Notes: generated by a model not told the origin, from the letters alone. Numbered from the stretch's first letter, positions 8,559-17,937 are shown. The stretch: DNA of 64,000 nt from a bacterium (GCA_905221505.1 CAJNDL010000005.1:3151-67150), one strand, 5' to 3'. Program-made: numbers and translations.

Positions 8559-8620
8559 CCTTTTAAACCCGTTTCAAGCATTTTTTTGGTAAAATGAAGG
8601 AAGTAAAAGAAAGGTTTCCT

Positions 8621-9151
8621 ATGGCATCATCACTCATTACAAAAAAACGGATTGCCAAGGCATTTAGAGACCTATTAGCTACTAGAGAATTTGATAAAAT
8701 CTCTATTGTAGAGATCATGGAATCAGCTGGCATTCGTAGACAGACCTTTTATAATCACTTTCTTGACAAATATGAACTGCTAGACTGGATATTTGAAAAT
8801 GACCTAACTGAGTATATCACCAATAACTTGGACTTCATTTCAGGCCAAAAACTATTACAAGAATTATTTTTTTATTTCGAACAAGAGCGTGACTTTTATA
8901 TTCAACTTTTTGATATTCAAGGGCAAAATAACTTCTATGACCACTTTATCAGCTACTGTCGCTTGCTTGTATCAAAAATTTTAAGAGAATATGGTCAGAT
9001 TGATATCGATTCATCTGCTTATACTTGTTTTTTGTTAGACTATCATTCACATGCTCTAGCAGAAATCGTGAAGGCTTACGTCAATAAAAAAAGTCCAGTT
9101 CCACAACCAGACTTTCTAATCATGACAATTATTGGAAAGAGACCACAATGA
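8621..9151 (+). CDS. dhaS: TetR-family activator of the dha operon, DhaS
   Basis: A 176-aa protein with an N-terminal TetR helix-turn-helix (ITKKRIAKAFRDLLATREFD ... RRQTFYNHFLDKYELLDWIF). The start at 8621 is preferred because GAAAGG lies just upstream; an in-frame ATG at 8594 would add nine residues over that site. In L. lactis, DhaS binds DhaQ loaded with dihydroxyacetone and activates dhaKLM. The neighbouring dhaQ and the matching operator make the same circuit likely here. It overlaps dhaQ by 4 nt. Confidence 0.9.
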   Translation: MASSLITKKRIAKAFRDLLATREFDKISIVEIMESAGIRRQTFYNHFLDKYELLDWIFENDLTEYITNNLDFISGQKLLQELFFYFEQERDFYIQLFDIQGQNNFYDHFISYCRLLVSKILREYGQIDIDSSAYTCFLLDYHSHALAEIVKAYVNKKSPVPQPDFLIMTIIGKRPQ

Positions 9152-10137
9152 CATTTATTTCAAATCATAAACAGAAAATTATTTCAAGTTACATTTCGGC
9201 AACTGTCAGCAGTCATCCTGAATTAGAAAAACACCCTACCTTGCCATTAGTCTATCAAAAAAATCGCAATCCTCTTCAGGTTCCAATATTGTCGGGTGGA
9301 GGTTCAGGTCACGAACCTGCTCATATTGGATATGTGGGAGAAGGAATGCTTACTGCTGCTATCTATGGCCAATTATTTACTCCACCTACCAGAACTGAAA
9401 TCTTAGAGTCCATTCGTTTTTTAAACAATGGTCACGGTGTCTTCATCATTGTAAAAAATTTCGAAGCAGACATCAAAGAATTTAGCTCTGCCATTAACAC
9501 TGCTAGAAAAGAAGGAATTAAAGTCGGCTATAGTCTAGCACACGACGATATTTCAATTGAACCTCACAATAGATTTCAAATTAGAGGAAGAGGGCTTGCA
9601 GGGACAATTTTACTGCATAAAATTCTAGGATTTGCAGCTCAAAATGGTGCCGACATAGAACAACTAACCGATTTAGGTCATCAACTTGCTCCCGAAATCG
9701 CAACGATTGGCTTTGCAAGGAAATCCGCTAGTCTACCCCAAACCACCCTTCCACTATTTAACTTGGAAGAAGGAAATATTTCCTATGGTATTGGGATACA
9801 TGGCGAAGAAGGATATCGTATCGTCCCATTTCAATCTTCGGAAATCCTTGCAAATGAAATTATAAGTAAATTAAGATTACACTATCATTGGAAAAAGAGG
9901 GATCAATTTATATTGCTTGTAAATAATCTAGGTACTACTAGCAACCTAGAAATGGGCATCTTTACCAATGATCTCCTTCAACTCTTAGAAATTGAAGGAG
10001 TCACTATTACATTTATAAAATCAGGAACATTTATGACCAGTCTAGATATGGCAGGTATATCCGTAACTCTTTGCCCTGCGAAAAATAAACAATGGTTAGA
10101 AGCACTTAATGCTCCAACAACAGCTTTTGCATGGTAA
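9148..10137 (+). CDS. dhaQ: DhaK paralogue DhaQ, co-activator of the dha operon
   Basis: A 329-aa paralogue of DhaK, translated from an ATGA overlap with dhaS. It keeps the dihydroxyacetone-binding residues His55 (GGGSGHEPAH), Asp108 and His218 (GIGIHGEEGY), yet is clearly diverged (for example SLAHDDISIEPHNRFQIRG). In L. lactis, DhaQ binds dihydroxyacetone but serves as a sensor that docks on DhaS rather than as a kinase subunit. Pairing with dhaS and separation from dhaL support that assignment. Confidence 0.88.
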   Translation: MTFISNHKQKIISSYISATVSSHPELEKHPTLPLVYQKNRNPLQVPILSGGGSGHEPAHIGYVGEGMLTAAIYGQLFTPPTRTEILESIRFLNNGHGVFIIVKNFEADIKEFSSAINTARKEGIKVGYSLAHDDISIEPHNRFQIRGRGLAGTILLHKILGFAAQNGADIEQLTDLGHQLAPEIATIGFARKSASLPQTTLPLFNLEEGNISYGIGIHGEEGYRIVPFQSSEILANEIISKLRLHYHWKKRDQFILLVNNLGTTSNLEMGIFTNDLLQLLEIEGVTITFIKSGTFMTSLDMAGISVTLCPAKNKQWLEALNAPTTAFAW

Positions 10138-10153
10138 TTTGCTTGTATAACTC

Positions 10154-10183
10154 AAAAGGGCTACATAACTTGGTAGCCCTTTT
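10154..10183 (+). terminator. Terminator of dhaSQ
   Basis: An 11-bp perfect stem AAAAGGGCTAC / GTAGCCCTTTT with an 8-nt loop, 17 nt after the dhaQ stop. It would work in both directions. Confidence 0.85.
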
Positions 10184-10198
10184 AAACTTATATAACGT

Positions 10199-10276
10199 TT
10201 AGATGAAACGGTTGAACTTCTCATAGTTTTCCTTAGAGGCTAGCACCAGCTCCTCTTTTGTTTTTGGTCTAGGCAC
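10199..10276 (-). pseudogene. Stump of a ClbS/DfsB-family gene
   Basis: A 25-codon minus-strand frame from a GTG reads VPRPKTKEELVLASKENYEK then FNRFI and a stop. This resembles the conserved N-terminus of ClbS/DfsB (DUF1706) four-helix proteins, which are about 170 aa. A GGGAG site precedes the GTG. The rest of the gene is missing, so this is a relic next to the dhaSQ terminator. Confidence 0.55.
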
Positions 10277-10333
10277 AGGAGTACTCCCTTCACATTGCTA
10301 GTTATCATTAGAAATCTTTTATCCTTTAAATCT

Positions 10334-10828
10334 CTACAACTTATCCTTTAATTTCTCAACAAAGAGATAGGCTGCTGGACAGGTCAAGGTGTTCTTAATC
10401 GTTAGATGGTTGATTTGATGGATCTTTTTGCGGTCAGTATGGGGAAATTCACGACAGGCTTTTGGACGAACTTCATAGATGGAACAGAGGTTATCTCCCC
10501 CTAAAAATGGGCAGGGCATGGATTTGAAAACCTTGTCTCCATCTTCATCTACCTGCAGAAACTCCGCTTCAAAAGCAGGTAATTTCATCTTAAAATACTT
10601 GGCAATACGGGTGATGTCTGCCTCTTTGAAGTCGGGTCCCAAAGTCTTACAACAGTTAGCACAGGCAGTACAATCAATCTCCGCAAAGACTTCTTGATGA
10701 ATCTGCTGGGCTATCTTGTCTAAGTTTTTTGGTGGCTTTTTCTTTAGATTGGCTAAAACTTTACGATGTTCCTTCTGCTTTTGTAAGGCTAGCTGGTGGT
10801 AATACTCAATATCAATTTCTTTAGACAT
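10334..10828 (-). CDS. YkgJ-family cysteine-cluster protein
   Basis: A 164-aa protein with a metal-binding cysteine array: CTACANCCKTLGPDF around residue 55, then CPFLGGDNLCSIYEVRPKAC around 107-126 and REFPHTD. The C-x2-C-x2-CC and C-x6-C-x10-C pattern defines the YkgJ/UPF0153 family, thought to bind an iron-sulfur cluster or zinc. The function is unknown. It is transcribed alone. Confidence 0.85.
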   Translation of the reverse strand: MSKEIDIEYYHQLALQKQKEHRKVLANLKKKPPKNLDKIAQQIHQEVFAEIDCTACANCCKTLGPDFKEADITRIAKYFKMKLPAFEAEFLQVDEDGDKVFKSMPCPFLGGDNLCSIYEVRPKACREFPHTDRKKIHQINHLTIKNTLTCPAAYLFVEKLKDKL

Positions 10829-10923
10829 GATTTCTCTCTTATTCTATTTACTTCCCCCTATTATACCATGCCTCTGCACCATTGAAAAGTGGACTATATT
10901 AGACTATACTTTTCCAAAACACG

Positions 10924-10956
10924 TCAAAAAAAACCTTGCAACTAGGTTACAAGGTT
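10924..10956 (-). terminator. Terminator of ptsHI
   Basis: Minus-strand stem AACCTTG / CAAGGTT (10950-10956 with 10932-10938) followed by a run of eight T, 8 nt after the ptsI stop. Confidence 0.85.
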
Positions 10957-10963
10957 AATGACA

Positions 10964-12697
10964 TTAATCGAAGTTAACGTATTCTTTTTGAAGTTCAAGA
11001 ACTTCTTCCATTGTTGAACACTCTGTAAGGGCACGGTTAGCGTACTCTTCCATCTTAGCAGTATCCAATTTTTTCATCAAGCTACGTGTACGAAGTACAG
11101 ATGTTGCTGACATAGAGAACTCATCCAAGCCCATTCCGACAAGAAGTGGAACAGCTTTTTGGTCACCAGCCATCTCACCACACATACCAGCCCATTTACC
11201 TTCAGCGTGAGCTGCCTTGATAACGTTGTTGATCAAGCGAAGGATTGATGGGTTATATGGTTGGTAAAGGTATGAAACTTGTTCGTTCATACGGTCTGCT
11301 GCCATTGTGTATTGGATCAAGTCATTTGTACCAATTGAGAAGAAGTCTACTTCTTTTGCAAATTGGTCTGCAAGCATCGCTGCTGCAGGGATTTCAATCA
11401 TAATACCAACTTGGATATCATCCGCAACTGCAACACCTTCAGCAAGAAGATTTGCTTTTTCTTCATCAAAGACTGCTTTGGCTGCACGGAATTCTTTCAA
11501 GAGGGCAACCATTGGGAACATGATACGCAATTGACCATGAACAGAAGCACGAAGAAGGGCACGGATTTGTGTACGGAACATTGCATCTCCAGTTTCAGAA
11601 ATAGAGATACGAAGGGCACGGAATCCAAGGAATGGGTTCATTTCGTGTGGCATATCGAAGTAAGGAAGTTCCTTATCTCCACCGATATCCATTGTACGAA
11701 CAACCACTGGTTTACCATTCATTCCCTCAAGAACAGCCTTGTATGCTTCATACTGCTCATCCTCAGTTGGGAAGTCTTGAGAATCCATGTACAAGAACTC
11801 TGTACGGTAAAGTCCAACAGCTTCTGCACCGTTGTTGTTAACACCTTCAACGTCTTTTGGAGTACCGATGTTAGCAGCCAACTCGAAGTGTTTACCGTCA
11901 GCAGTCACTGTCTGAGCATCTTTCAAAAGTGCCCATTCAGCTTTTTGTTTAGCATAAGCTTCACCAGCTGCTTTAAATTCTGCCGCTTGTTCATCCGTTG
12001 GGTTGATAATCACTTCACCAGTAATTCCGTTCACGGCAAGGATATCGCCGTCTTTCACTACTTCAGTGATGTTATTTGTTCCCAATACAGCTGCAATTTC
12101 AAGTGTACGTGCCATGATAGCTGAGTGGCTTGTACGTCCACCGATGTTAGTTACAAAAGCTTTTACAAAGTTTTTGTCCAATTGAGCTGTATCAGATGGT
12201 GTCAAGTCATGTGCAATCACGATTACTTCTTCGTTGATTGAAGCTGGGTTTGGCAATTTCTTACCAAGAAGGTTTGCCAATACACGTTTTGTCACGTCTC
12301 GGATATCCGCTGCACGTTCTTGCATGTATGGGTTGTCTTCCATGCCTTCAAAGATAGTGATGAACATGTCAGTCACTTCTTTAAGACCTGCTTCTGCATT
12401 GACTTTCTTAGCACGGATTGTTTCTTTAATCTGACCAATCAATTCTGGGTCAGCAAGAACCATCAAATGAGCGTCAAAAACTTGAGCCGCTTCTTCACCA
12501 AGCGTACCTACAGCTTTCTCACGGATAAGAGAAAGCTCGTTTTGAGAAGCTTCAAGAGCTACATCTAAACGAGCCTCTTCTGCGTTTGTATCTTCGACTG
12601 AAATAGTCTCGAATGACAAATCCGGTTGAACGAGTAGATATGCTTTTGCAACTGCAACACCGTCAGATGCTGCGATTCCTTTAAGCATTTCTGTCAT
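10964..12697 (-). CDS. ptsI: PTS enzyme I (phosphoenolpyruvate-protein phosphotransferase)
   Basis: A 577-aa protein, the full family length. Enzyme I transfers phosphate from phosphoenolpyruvate to HPr, feeding all PTS permeases, including the lactose, galactitol-type and dihydroxyacetone systems in this window. The active His191 lies in [13 protein letters not shown]. The C-terminal TIM barrel shows [11 protein letters not shown], the [14 protein letters not shown] motif and the catalytic cysteine in GMCGEMAGD. It starts 5 nt after ptsH; the ribosome-binding site AAGGAAA overlaps the ptsH stop. Confidence 0.98.
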   Translation of the reverse strand: MTEMLKGIAASDGVAVAKAYLLVQPDLSFETISVEDTNAEEARLDVALEASQNELSLIREKAVGTLGEEAAQVFDAHLMVLADPELIGQIKETIRAKKVNAEAGLKEVTDMFITIFEGMEDNPYMQERAADIRDVTKRVLANLLGKKLPNPASINEEVIVIAHDLTPSDTAQLDKNFVKAFVTNIGGRTSHSAIMARTLEIAAVLGTNNITEVVKDGDILAVNGITGEVIINPTDEQAAEFKAAGEAYAKQKAEWALLKDAQTVTADGKHFELAANIGTPKDVEGVNNNGAEAVGLYRTEFLYMDSQDFPTEDEQYEAYKAVLEGMNGKPVVVRTMDIGGDKELPYFDMPHEMNPFLGFRALRISISETGDAMFRTQIRALLRASVHGQLRIMFPMVALLKEFRAAKAVFDEEKANLLAEGVAVADDIQVGIMIEIPAAAMLADQFAKEVDFFSIGTNDLIQYTMAADRMNEQVSYLYQPYNPSILRLINNVIKAAHAEGKWAGMCGEMAGDQKAVPLLVGMGLDEFSMSATSVLRTRSLMKKLDTAKMEEYANRALTECSTMEEVLELQKEYVNFD

Positions 12698-12702
12698 TTT
12701 CC

Positions 12703-12966
12703 TTATGCCAATCCTTCTTTTTCCATTGTTTCTGAGATTGCAGCGATAGCGTCATCTGCATCTGCACCTTCAGCTGAGATAGTTACGTCAGCACCTTGGC
12801 CAACACCAAGACTCATAACACCCATGATTGATTTAAGGTTAACTGATTTACCTTTGTACTCAAGAGTGATATCTGAAGCAAATTTGCTAGCAGTTTGTAC
12901 CAACAATGTTGCTGGACGTGCGTGAATACCTGTTTCTGCCACTACGTGGAAATCTTTAGAAGCCAT
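12703..12966 (-). CDS. ptsH: PTS phosphocarrier protein HPr
   Basis: An 87-aa protein with catalytic His15 in [10 protein letters not shown] and regulatory Ser46 in [12 protein letters not shown]. Phosphorylation of Ser46 by HPrK makes HPr the co-repressor of CcpA. That links it to the cre-like sites noted near lacT, focA and ldh. It is the first gene of ptsHI. Confidence 0.98.
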   Translation of the reverse strand: MASKDFHVVAETGIHARPATLLVQTASKFASDITLEYKGKSVNLKSIMGVMSLGVGQGADVTISAEGADADDAIAAISETMEKEGLA

Positions 12967-13028
12967 AGTTTGACTCTCCTTTTGTTCTTTCTTTTTTGAG
13001 TTATAAGTGATAACCCTTACAATTTGGT

Positions 13029-13057
13029 ATTATATCATCTTCTAGGATTTTTTTCAA
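13029..13057 (-). promoter_or_regulatory. ptsHI promoter
   Basis: Minus-strand -35 TTGAAA (13052-13057) and -10 TATAAT (13029-13034) with a 17-nt spacer, about 60 nt before ptsH. The divergent region up to nrdH (12967-13316) otherwise holds only the nrd control sites. Confidence 0.75.
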
Positions 13058-13188
13058 GCATTTTATGGGATTTATTCTATTTCCTTTCAGATAACTTGCT
13101 GAAAATCTTCTATTCTAGATAACAAAACACAGGATATAGTTTTTTAAAAAACAACTTATAGGATAATTATCATCATTTTACAAAACAA

Positions 13189-13204
13189 ACACTACATATT
13201 GTGT
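13189..13204. promoter_or_regulatory. NrdR box 1
   Basis: ACACTACATATTGTGT fits the NrdR consensus ACACWATATATWGTGT well. NrdR is the ATP/dATP-sensing repressor of ribonucleotide reductase genes. The site lies upstream of the nrdH promoter. Confidence 0.8.
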
Positions 13205-13230
13205 TTTGTTTAGCTATGTATAAAAACAGA

Positions 13231-13246
13231 CCACTATATTTAGTTC
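13231..13246. promoter_or_regulatory. NrdR box 2
   Basis: CCACTATATTTAGTTC is a weaker second match to the NrdR consensus. It begins exactly 42 bp after box 1 (four helical turns) and ends 7 bp before the nrdH -35. Confidence 0.7.
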
Positions 13247-13253
13247 TAAATTA

Positions 13254-13281
13254 TTGACAAAATTTTAATTTCTGATATACT
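13254..13281 (+). promoter_or_regulatory. nrdHE promoter
   Basis: A perfect -35 TTGACA (13254-13259) and -10 TATACT (13276-13281) with a 16-nt spacer, 35 nt before nrdH. Confidence 0.8.
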
Positions 13282-13316
13282 AAGAAAGTAATCTATTTTG
13301 AAAAAGGAGTTACATA

Positions 13317-13535
13317 ATGGTAACCGTTTATTCTAAAAACAACTGTGTCCAATGTAAGATGACCAAACGTTTCTTGGACAGTAATAACGTTGAATATAAA
13401 GAAATCAATCTCGATGAGCAACCTGAGTACATCGATCAAGTTAAAGAGCTCGGTTTCAGCGCAGCTCCTGTTATCCAAACACCAACTGAAGTCTTTTCAG
13501 GTTTCCAACCAGGAAAACTGAAACAATTAGCATAA
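13317..13535 (+). CDS. nrdH: Glutaredoxin-like protein NrdH
   Basis: A 72-aa protein with the redox motif CVQC (Cys10, Cys13). NrdH has a glutaredoxin sequence but is reduced by thioredoxin reductase; it supplies electrons to class Ib ribonucleotide reductase. It follows a good GGAG site (AAAAAGGAG). It is the first gene of nrdHEF and is controlled by the two NrdR boxes upstream. Confidence 0.95.
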   Translation: MVTVYSKNNCVQCKMTKRFLDSNNVEYKEINLDEQPEYIDQVKELGFSAAPVIQTPTEVFSGFQPGKLKQLA

Positions 13536-13615
13536 TCTTAGTACATCATCCAGAAGAAACTGCTTCTAGGGCTAACTTAGAGGCCTTTCTTTTGTAATTA
13601 GATAAGGGAAATTTT

Positions 13616-15775
13616 ATGGGATTAAAACATCTTGAGGACGTGACTTACTTCCGTCTCAATAACGAAATCAACCGTCCTGTTAATGGACAAATCATGCTTC
13701 ATAAAGATAAAGAAGCCTTGGATGCCTTCTTTAAAGAAAATGTAGTTCCAAACACTATGGTTTTTGATTCAATCAAAGCTAAAATCAACTACCTCATTGA
13801 ACACAACTACATCGAAACAGCCTTTATCAAGAAATACCGTCCAGAATTTTTGGAAGAGTTGGCTCAATTTATCAAAGAACAAAACTTCCAATTCAAGTCT
13901 TTCATGGCTGCCTATAAATTTTATAATCAATATGCTTTGAAAACCAACGACGGTGAATATTATCTTGAAAGTATGGAAGACCGTGTCTTCTTTAACGCCC
14001 TTTATTTTGCTGACGGTGATGAGGCGATTGCAATCGATATTGCCAATGAAATCATCCACCAACGCTACCAACCAGCTACTCCTTCCTTCTTGAATGCTGG
14101 ACGTGCTCGTCGTGGAGAGTTGGTATCTTGTTTCTTGATTCAGGTCACAGATGATATGAACTCTATCGGACGATCTATCAACTCTGCCCTTCAACTTTCA
14201 CGTATCGGTGGTGGTGTGGGCATTACCCTCAGCAACCTTCGTGAAGCTGGTGCACCTATCAAGGGCTATGAAGGTGCTGCTTCTGGAGTCGTACCTGTTA
14301 TGAAACTCTTCGAAGACAGCTTCTCTTACTCCAACCAACTCGGACAACGTCAAGGTGCCGGTGTTGTTTACCTCAATGTCTTTCACCCAGATATCATCGC
14401 CTTCCTTTCCACTAAGAAAGAAAACGCCGATGAAAAAGTTCGTGTTAAGACCCTTTCACTTGGTGTTGTGGTGCCCGATAAATTCTACGAATTAGCACGT
14501 AAAAATGAAGAAATGTACCTCTTCAGTCCTTACTCTGTAGAACTTGAATATGGTGTACCATTCAACTATATCGACATCACTGAAAAATACGATGAATTGG
14601 TCGCAAATCCAAATATCCGCAAGACAAAAATCAAGGCCCGTGATTTGGAAACTGAAATTTCTAAATTGCAACAAGAATCTGGCTACCCTTATGTAGTCAA
14701 CATTGATACGGCTAACCGTGCAAACCCAGTTGATGGTAAGATTATTATGAGTAACTTGTGTTCTGAGATTCTTCAAGTTCAAGAACCAAGCTTGATCAAC
14801 GATGCTCAAGAATTCCTTCAAATGGGAACGGACGTTTCATGTAACCTTGGTTCAACCAACGTAGTTAACATGATGACTTCACCTGACTTTGGTCGTTCTA
14901 TCCGTGCTATGGTTCGTGCCCTTACTTTCGTTACAGATAGTTCGCACATCGTAGCTGTTCCTACCATCGACCACGGAAATAGCCAAGCTCATACCTTTGG
15001 TCTTGGTGCAATGGGACTTCACAGCTACCTTGCCCAACAATTGATTGAATATGGATCGCCTGAGTCTGTTGAATTTACAAGCATCTACTTCATGCTCATG
15101 AACTACTGGACCTTGGTTGAGTCAAACAATATTGCGCGTGAACGTGGTATCACCTTCCACAACTTTGAAAAATCAGACTATGCTAACGGAAGTTACTTCG
15201 ACAAGTATGTAACTGGCGAATTTATTCCAAAATCAGACCGTGTTAAAGAACTCTTCAAAGATGTCTTTATCCCAAGTGCTGCTGACTGGGCTGAACTTCG
15301 TGACAAGGTTCAAGCAGATGGACTTTACCACCAAAACCGCCTTGCTGTAGCGCCAAATGGTTCTATCAGTTACATCAACGACGTTTCTGCTTCTATCCAC
15401 CCGATTACGCAACGTATCGAAGAACGTCAAGAAAAGAAAATCGGGAAAATCTACTACCCTGCTGCTGGCTTGTCAACAGATACTATTCCTTACTACACTT
15501 CTGCCTACGACATGGATATGCGTAAGGTGATTGATGTTTACGCTGCTGCGACTGAGCACGTGGACCAAGGACTTTCACTCACTCTCTTCATGCGTAGTGA
15601 CATTCCAAAAGGGCTTTACGAATGGAAGAAAGAAAACAAACAAACGACACGTGACTTGTCTATCCTTCGTAACTATGCCTTTAACAAGGGAATCAAGTCT
15701 ATCTACTACGTCCGTACCTTTACAGATGATGGTGGAGAAGTCGGTGCCAACCAATGTGAAAGCTGTGTGATTTAA
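13616..15775 (+). CDS. nrdE: Class Ib ribonucleotide reductase large subunit NrdE
   Basis: A 719-aa catalytic subunit that reduces ribonucleoside diphosphates. Active-site features include Cys in RRGELVSCFLIQVTDDM, the NLCSEILQ segment and the C-terminal redox pair in GANQCESCVI. It has the short N-terminus typical of class Ib, without an ATP cone, so it is not regulated through the overall activity site. It lies 80 nt after nrdH. Confidence 0.97.
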   Translation: MGLKHLEDVTYFRLNNEINRPVNGQIMLHKDKEALDAFFKENVVPNTMVFDSIKAKINYLIEHNYIETAFIKKYRPEFLEELAQFIKEQNFQFKSFMAAYKFYNQYALKTNDGEYYLESMEDRVFFNALYFADGDEAIAIDIANEIIHQRYQPATPSFLNAGRARRGELVSCFLIQVTDDMNSIGRSINSALQLSRIGGGVGITLSNLREAGAPIKGYEGAASGVVPVMKLFEDSFSYSNQLGQRQGAGVVYLNVFHPDIIAFLSTKKENADEKVRVKTLSLGVVVPDKFYELARKNEEMYLFSPYSVELEYGVPFNYIDITEKYDELVANPNIRKTKIKARDLETEISKLQQESGYPYVVNIDTANRANPVDGKIIMSNLCSEILQVQEPSLINDAQEFLQMGTDVSCNLGSTNVVNMMTSPDFGRSIRAMVRALTFVTDSSHIVAVPTIDHGNSQAHTFGLGAMGLHSYLAQQLIEYGSPESVEFTSIYFMLMNYWTLVESNNIARERGITFHNFEKSDYANGSYFDKYVTGEFIPKSDRVKELFKDVFIPSAADWAELRDKVQADGLYHQNRLAVAPNGSISYINDVSASIHPITQRIEERQEKKIGKIYYPAAGLSTDTIPYYTSAYDMDMRKVIDVYAAATEHVDQGLSLTLFMRSDIPKGLYEWKKENKQTTRDLSILRNYAFNKGIKSIYYVRTFTDDGGEVGANQCESCVI

Positions 15776-15862
15776 TCCTTGCTTGAGGAAACTACATTTT
15801 CTCAGATTAGCAATTCATTTATCAGACTAAACTGGAATAAGCATCTATACTATGAAAAAACC

Positions 15863-15888
15863 AAAAAGTCGGGCTTCCGACTTTTTGT
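15863..15888 (+). terminator. Terminator between nrdE and nrdF
   Basis: The stem AAAAAGTCGG / CCGACTTTTT with a GCTT loop is followed by a T-rich stretch. It would attenuate nrdHE read-through and implies that nrdF needs its own promoter. Confidence 0.8.
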
Positions 15889-15924
15889 GCGATACTCCTC
15901 TGGAATTATGATAAAATAGAAATA

Positions 15925-15940
15925 ATTGTGAGTTCGCAAT
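15925..15940. promoter_or_regulatory. Palindrome upstream of nrdF
   Basis: ATTGTGA-GT-TCGCAAT has 7-bp arms with one mismatch. It lies just after a TATGATAAAAT -10-like sequence and 25 nt before nrdF. The form resembles a CRP/FNR-type half-site pair, but no regulator is known to me. Confidence 0.35.
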
Positions 15941-15964
15941 ATTAAACACAGAAAGAGATTTCAA

Positions 15965-16927
15965 ATGGAAACTTACTACAAAGCCATTAACTGGAATGCC
16001 ATCGAAGATGTCATCGACAAATCAACTTGGGAAAAGCTGACCGAGCAATTTTGGCTCGATACACGTATTCCCTTGTCAAATGACTTGGATGACTGGAGAA
16101 AGCTATCAAATGTAGAAAAAGACTTAGTTGGAAAAGTCTTTGGTGGTTTAACCCTTCTCGACACTATGCAATCTGAAACTGGGGTTCAAGCCCTTCGCGC
16201 AGACATCCGTACACCACATGAGGAAGCTGTTTTCAATAACATCCAATTTATGGAATCTGTCCATGCTAAATCTTACTCATCAATCTTCTCTACCCTGAAT
16301 ACCAAAGCTGAGATTGAAGAAATTTTTGAATGGACCAATACCAATCCTTATCTGCAAAAGAAGGCTGAGATTGTCAACGAAATCTACCTAAACGGTAGCC
16401 CACTTGAAAAGAAAGTTGCCAGTGTCTTCCTCGAAACCTTCCTCTTCTACTCTGGTTTCTTCACTCCCCTCTATTATCTTGGGAACAACAAACTAGCCAA
16501 CGTTGCAGAAATTATTAAATTGATTATTCGTGACGAATCTGTTCACGGAACCTACATCGGATATAAATTCCAACTTGGTTTTAATGAATTACCTGAAGAA
16601 GAGCAAGAAAAGCTAAAAGAATGGATGTACGACCTGCTCTACACTCTTTATGAAAATGAAGAAGGCTACACAGAAAGCCTCTATGACGGTGTTGGTTGGA
16701 CGGAAGAAGTTAAAACCTTCCTTCGCTACAATGCTAACAAGGCACTCATGAACCTGGGACAAGATCCACTCTTCCCAGACTCAGCAGATGATGTCAACCC
16801 AATCGTCATGAACGGTATTTCAACAGGAACATCTAACCACGACTTCTTCTCTCAAGTCGGAAATGGTTACCTTCTTGGCGAAGTTGAAGCCATGCAAGAC
16901 GATGACTACAACTACGGTTTGGACTAA
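15965..16927 (+). CDS. nrdF: Class Ib ribonucleotide reductase small subunit NrdF
   Basis: A 320-aa subunit that carries the di-manganese or di-iron tyrosyl radical. Metal-ligand helices are visible around QFMESVHAKSYSSIF and RDESVHGTYIGYKFQ. It is separated from nrdE by 189 nt holding a terminator and a palindrome, so it is probably transcribed at least partly on its own. No nrdI is present in this window. Confidence 0.96.
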   Translation: METYYKAINWNAIEDVIDKSTWEKLTEQFWLDTRIPLSNDLDDWRKLSNVEKDLVGKVFGGLTLLDTMQSETGVQALRADIRTPHEEAVFNNIQFMESVHAKSYSSIFSTLNTKAEIEEIFEWTNTNPYLQKKAEIVNEIYLNGSPLEKKVASVFLETFLFYSGFFTPLYYLGNNKLANVAEIIKLIIRDESVHGTYIGYKFQLGFNELPEEEQEKLKEWMYDLLYTLYENEEGYTESLYDGVGWTEEVKTFLRYNANKALMNLGQDPLFPDSADDVNPIVMNGISTGTSNHDFFSQVGNGYLLGEVEAMQDDDYNYGLD

Positions 16928-16951
16928 GTCATCTATTTTATGAGTGATAAC

Positions 16952-16988
16952 AAATATCATGGTTTGTTTAAAACAACCATGATATTTT
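16952..16988 (+). terminator. Terminator of nrdF
   Basis: Long perfect stem AAATATCATGGTT / AACCATGATATTT (16952-16964 with 16975-16987) followed by a T-rich run. Confidence 0.88.
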
Positions 16989-17069
16989 TGTTTTTGTTTT
17001 CTTTTGTTTTTTAAATTGATTGATTGAATACTTTATGATAAAATAGTAATAGAAATAGAGGTGATAACG

Positions 17070-17837
17070 ATGCTAAAGCAGGAAAAACTAGATAATATTC
17101 TAGAAACAGTAAATACAAAGGGAACAATTACTGTAAAAGAAATCATGACTCGCCTGGATGTATCAGATATGACTGCTAGACGCTACTTGCAAGAGTTGGC
17201 AGACAAGGATCTACTTGTTCGTGTGCACGGTGGAGCTGAGAAAATTCGTACAGGTTCTATTTTAAACAATGAACGTTCCAATATTGAAAAACAAAGCTTA
17301 CAAATCGCAGAAAAACAAGAAATCAGCCGTTTTGCAGGCCATTTAATCGATGAAGGAGAAACCATTTTTATCGGCCCAGGTACAACCTTGGAATCTTTTG
17401 CCCGTGAACTTCCAATCGATAATATTCGTGTTGTAACAAACAGTTTACCAGTTTTTCTCATCCTAAACGAACGAAAACTAACAGATTTGATTTTAATTGG
17501 TGGAAACTATCGCTCTATCACTGGAGCCTTTGTGGGAACACTAACCTTGCAAAACTTGGCCAATCTTCAATTTTCTAAAGCTTTCGTTAGCTGTAATGGT
17601 ATTCAGGACAATGCGATTGCGACCTTTAGTGAAGAGGAAGGCGAATCTCAACGCATCGCCCTCAATAATTCCAATAAAAAATACTTACTAGCTGACCATA
17701 GTAAGTTCAATAAATTTGATTTCTATACCTTCTACAATATCTCTGATATTGATACCATCGTTTCAGATTCTAAACTGAGCAAAGAAACCTTTGAACAACT
17801 TTCAAAACAAACAAAAATTATTCTTTCTAAACCATAA
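17070..17837 (+). CDS. lacR: Lactose phosphotransferase repressor LacR (DeoR family)
   Basis: A 255-aa DeoR-family repressor. The N-terminal helix-turn-helix reads ITVKEIMTRLDVSDMTARRY; a sugar-phosphate-binding DeoRC domain follows (GGNYRSITGAFVG, ADHSKF). The ATG at 17070 is chosen over an upstream GTG that overlaps the GAGGTGA ribosome-binding site. LacR repressors release DNA when tagatose 6-phosphate accumulates. It stands at the edge of the lactose block, convergent with the lac genes it should control. Confidence 0.9.
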   Translation: MLKQEKLDNILETVNTKGTITVKEIMTRLDVSDMTARRYLQELADKDLLVRVHGGAEKIRTGSILNNERSNIEKQSLQIAEKQEISRFAGHLIDEGETIFIGPGTTLESFARELPIDNIRVVTNSLPVFLILNERKLTDLILIGGNYRSITGAFVGTLTLQNLANLQFSKAFVSCNGIQDNAIATFSEEEGESQRIALNNSNKKYLLADHSKFNKFDFYTFYNISDIDTIVSDSKLSKETFEQLSKQTKIILSKP

Positions 17838-17858
17838 AACTGAGGATTGATAAAATAT

Positions 17859-17907
17859 AAAATGCGTCACATCAAGAAAATAAGAATCTTGATATGACGC
17901 ATTTTTT
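17859..17907. terminator. Bidirectional terminator between lacR and the lac operon
   Basis: A long stem (AAATGCGTCA paired with TGACGCATTT, extended by ATCAAGA / TCTTGAT) with A runs on one side and T runs on the other. It serves lacR and the converging minus-strand unit. Confidence 0.88.
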
Positions 17908-17937
17908 GATGAAGATTTTTACAAAGAGTTTCCTACT

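Noticed and set aside
11363..12124. A 253-codon plus-strand open frame
   Set aside because: It lies entirely antisense to ptsI, has no ribosome-binding site and encodes a cysteine- and serine-rich sequence typical of an opposite-strand shadow.
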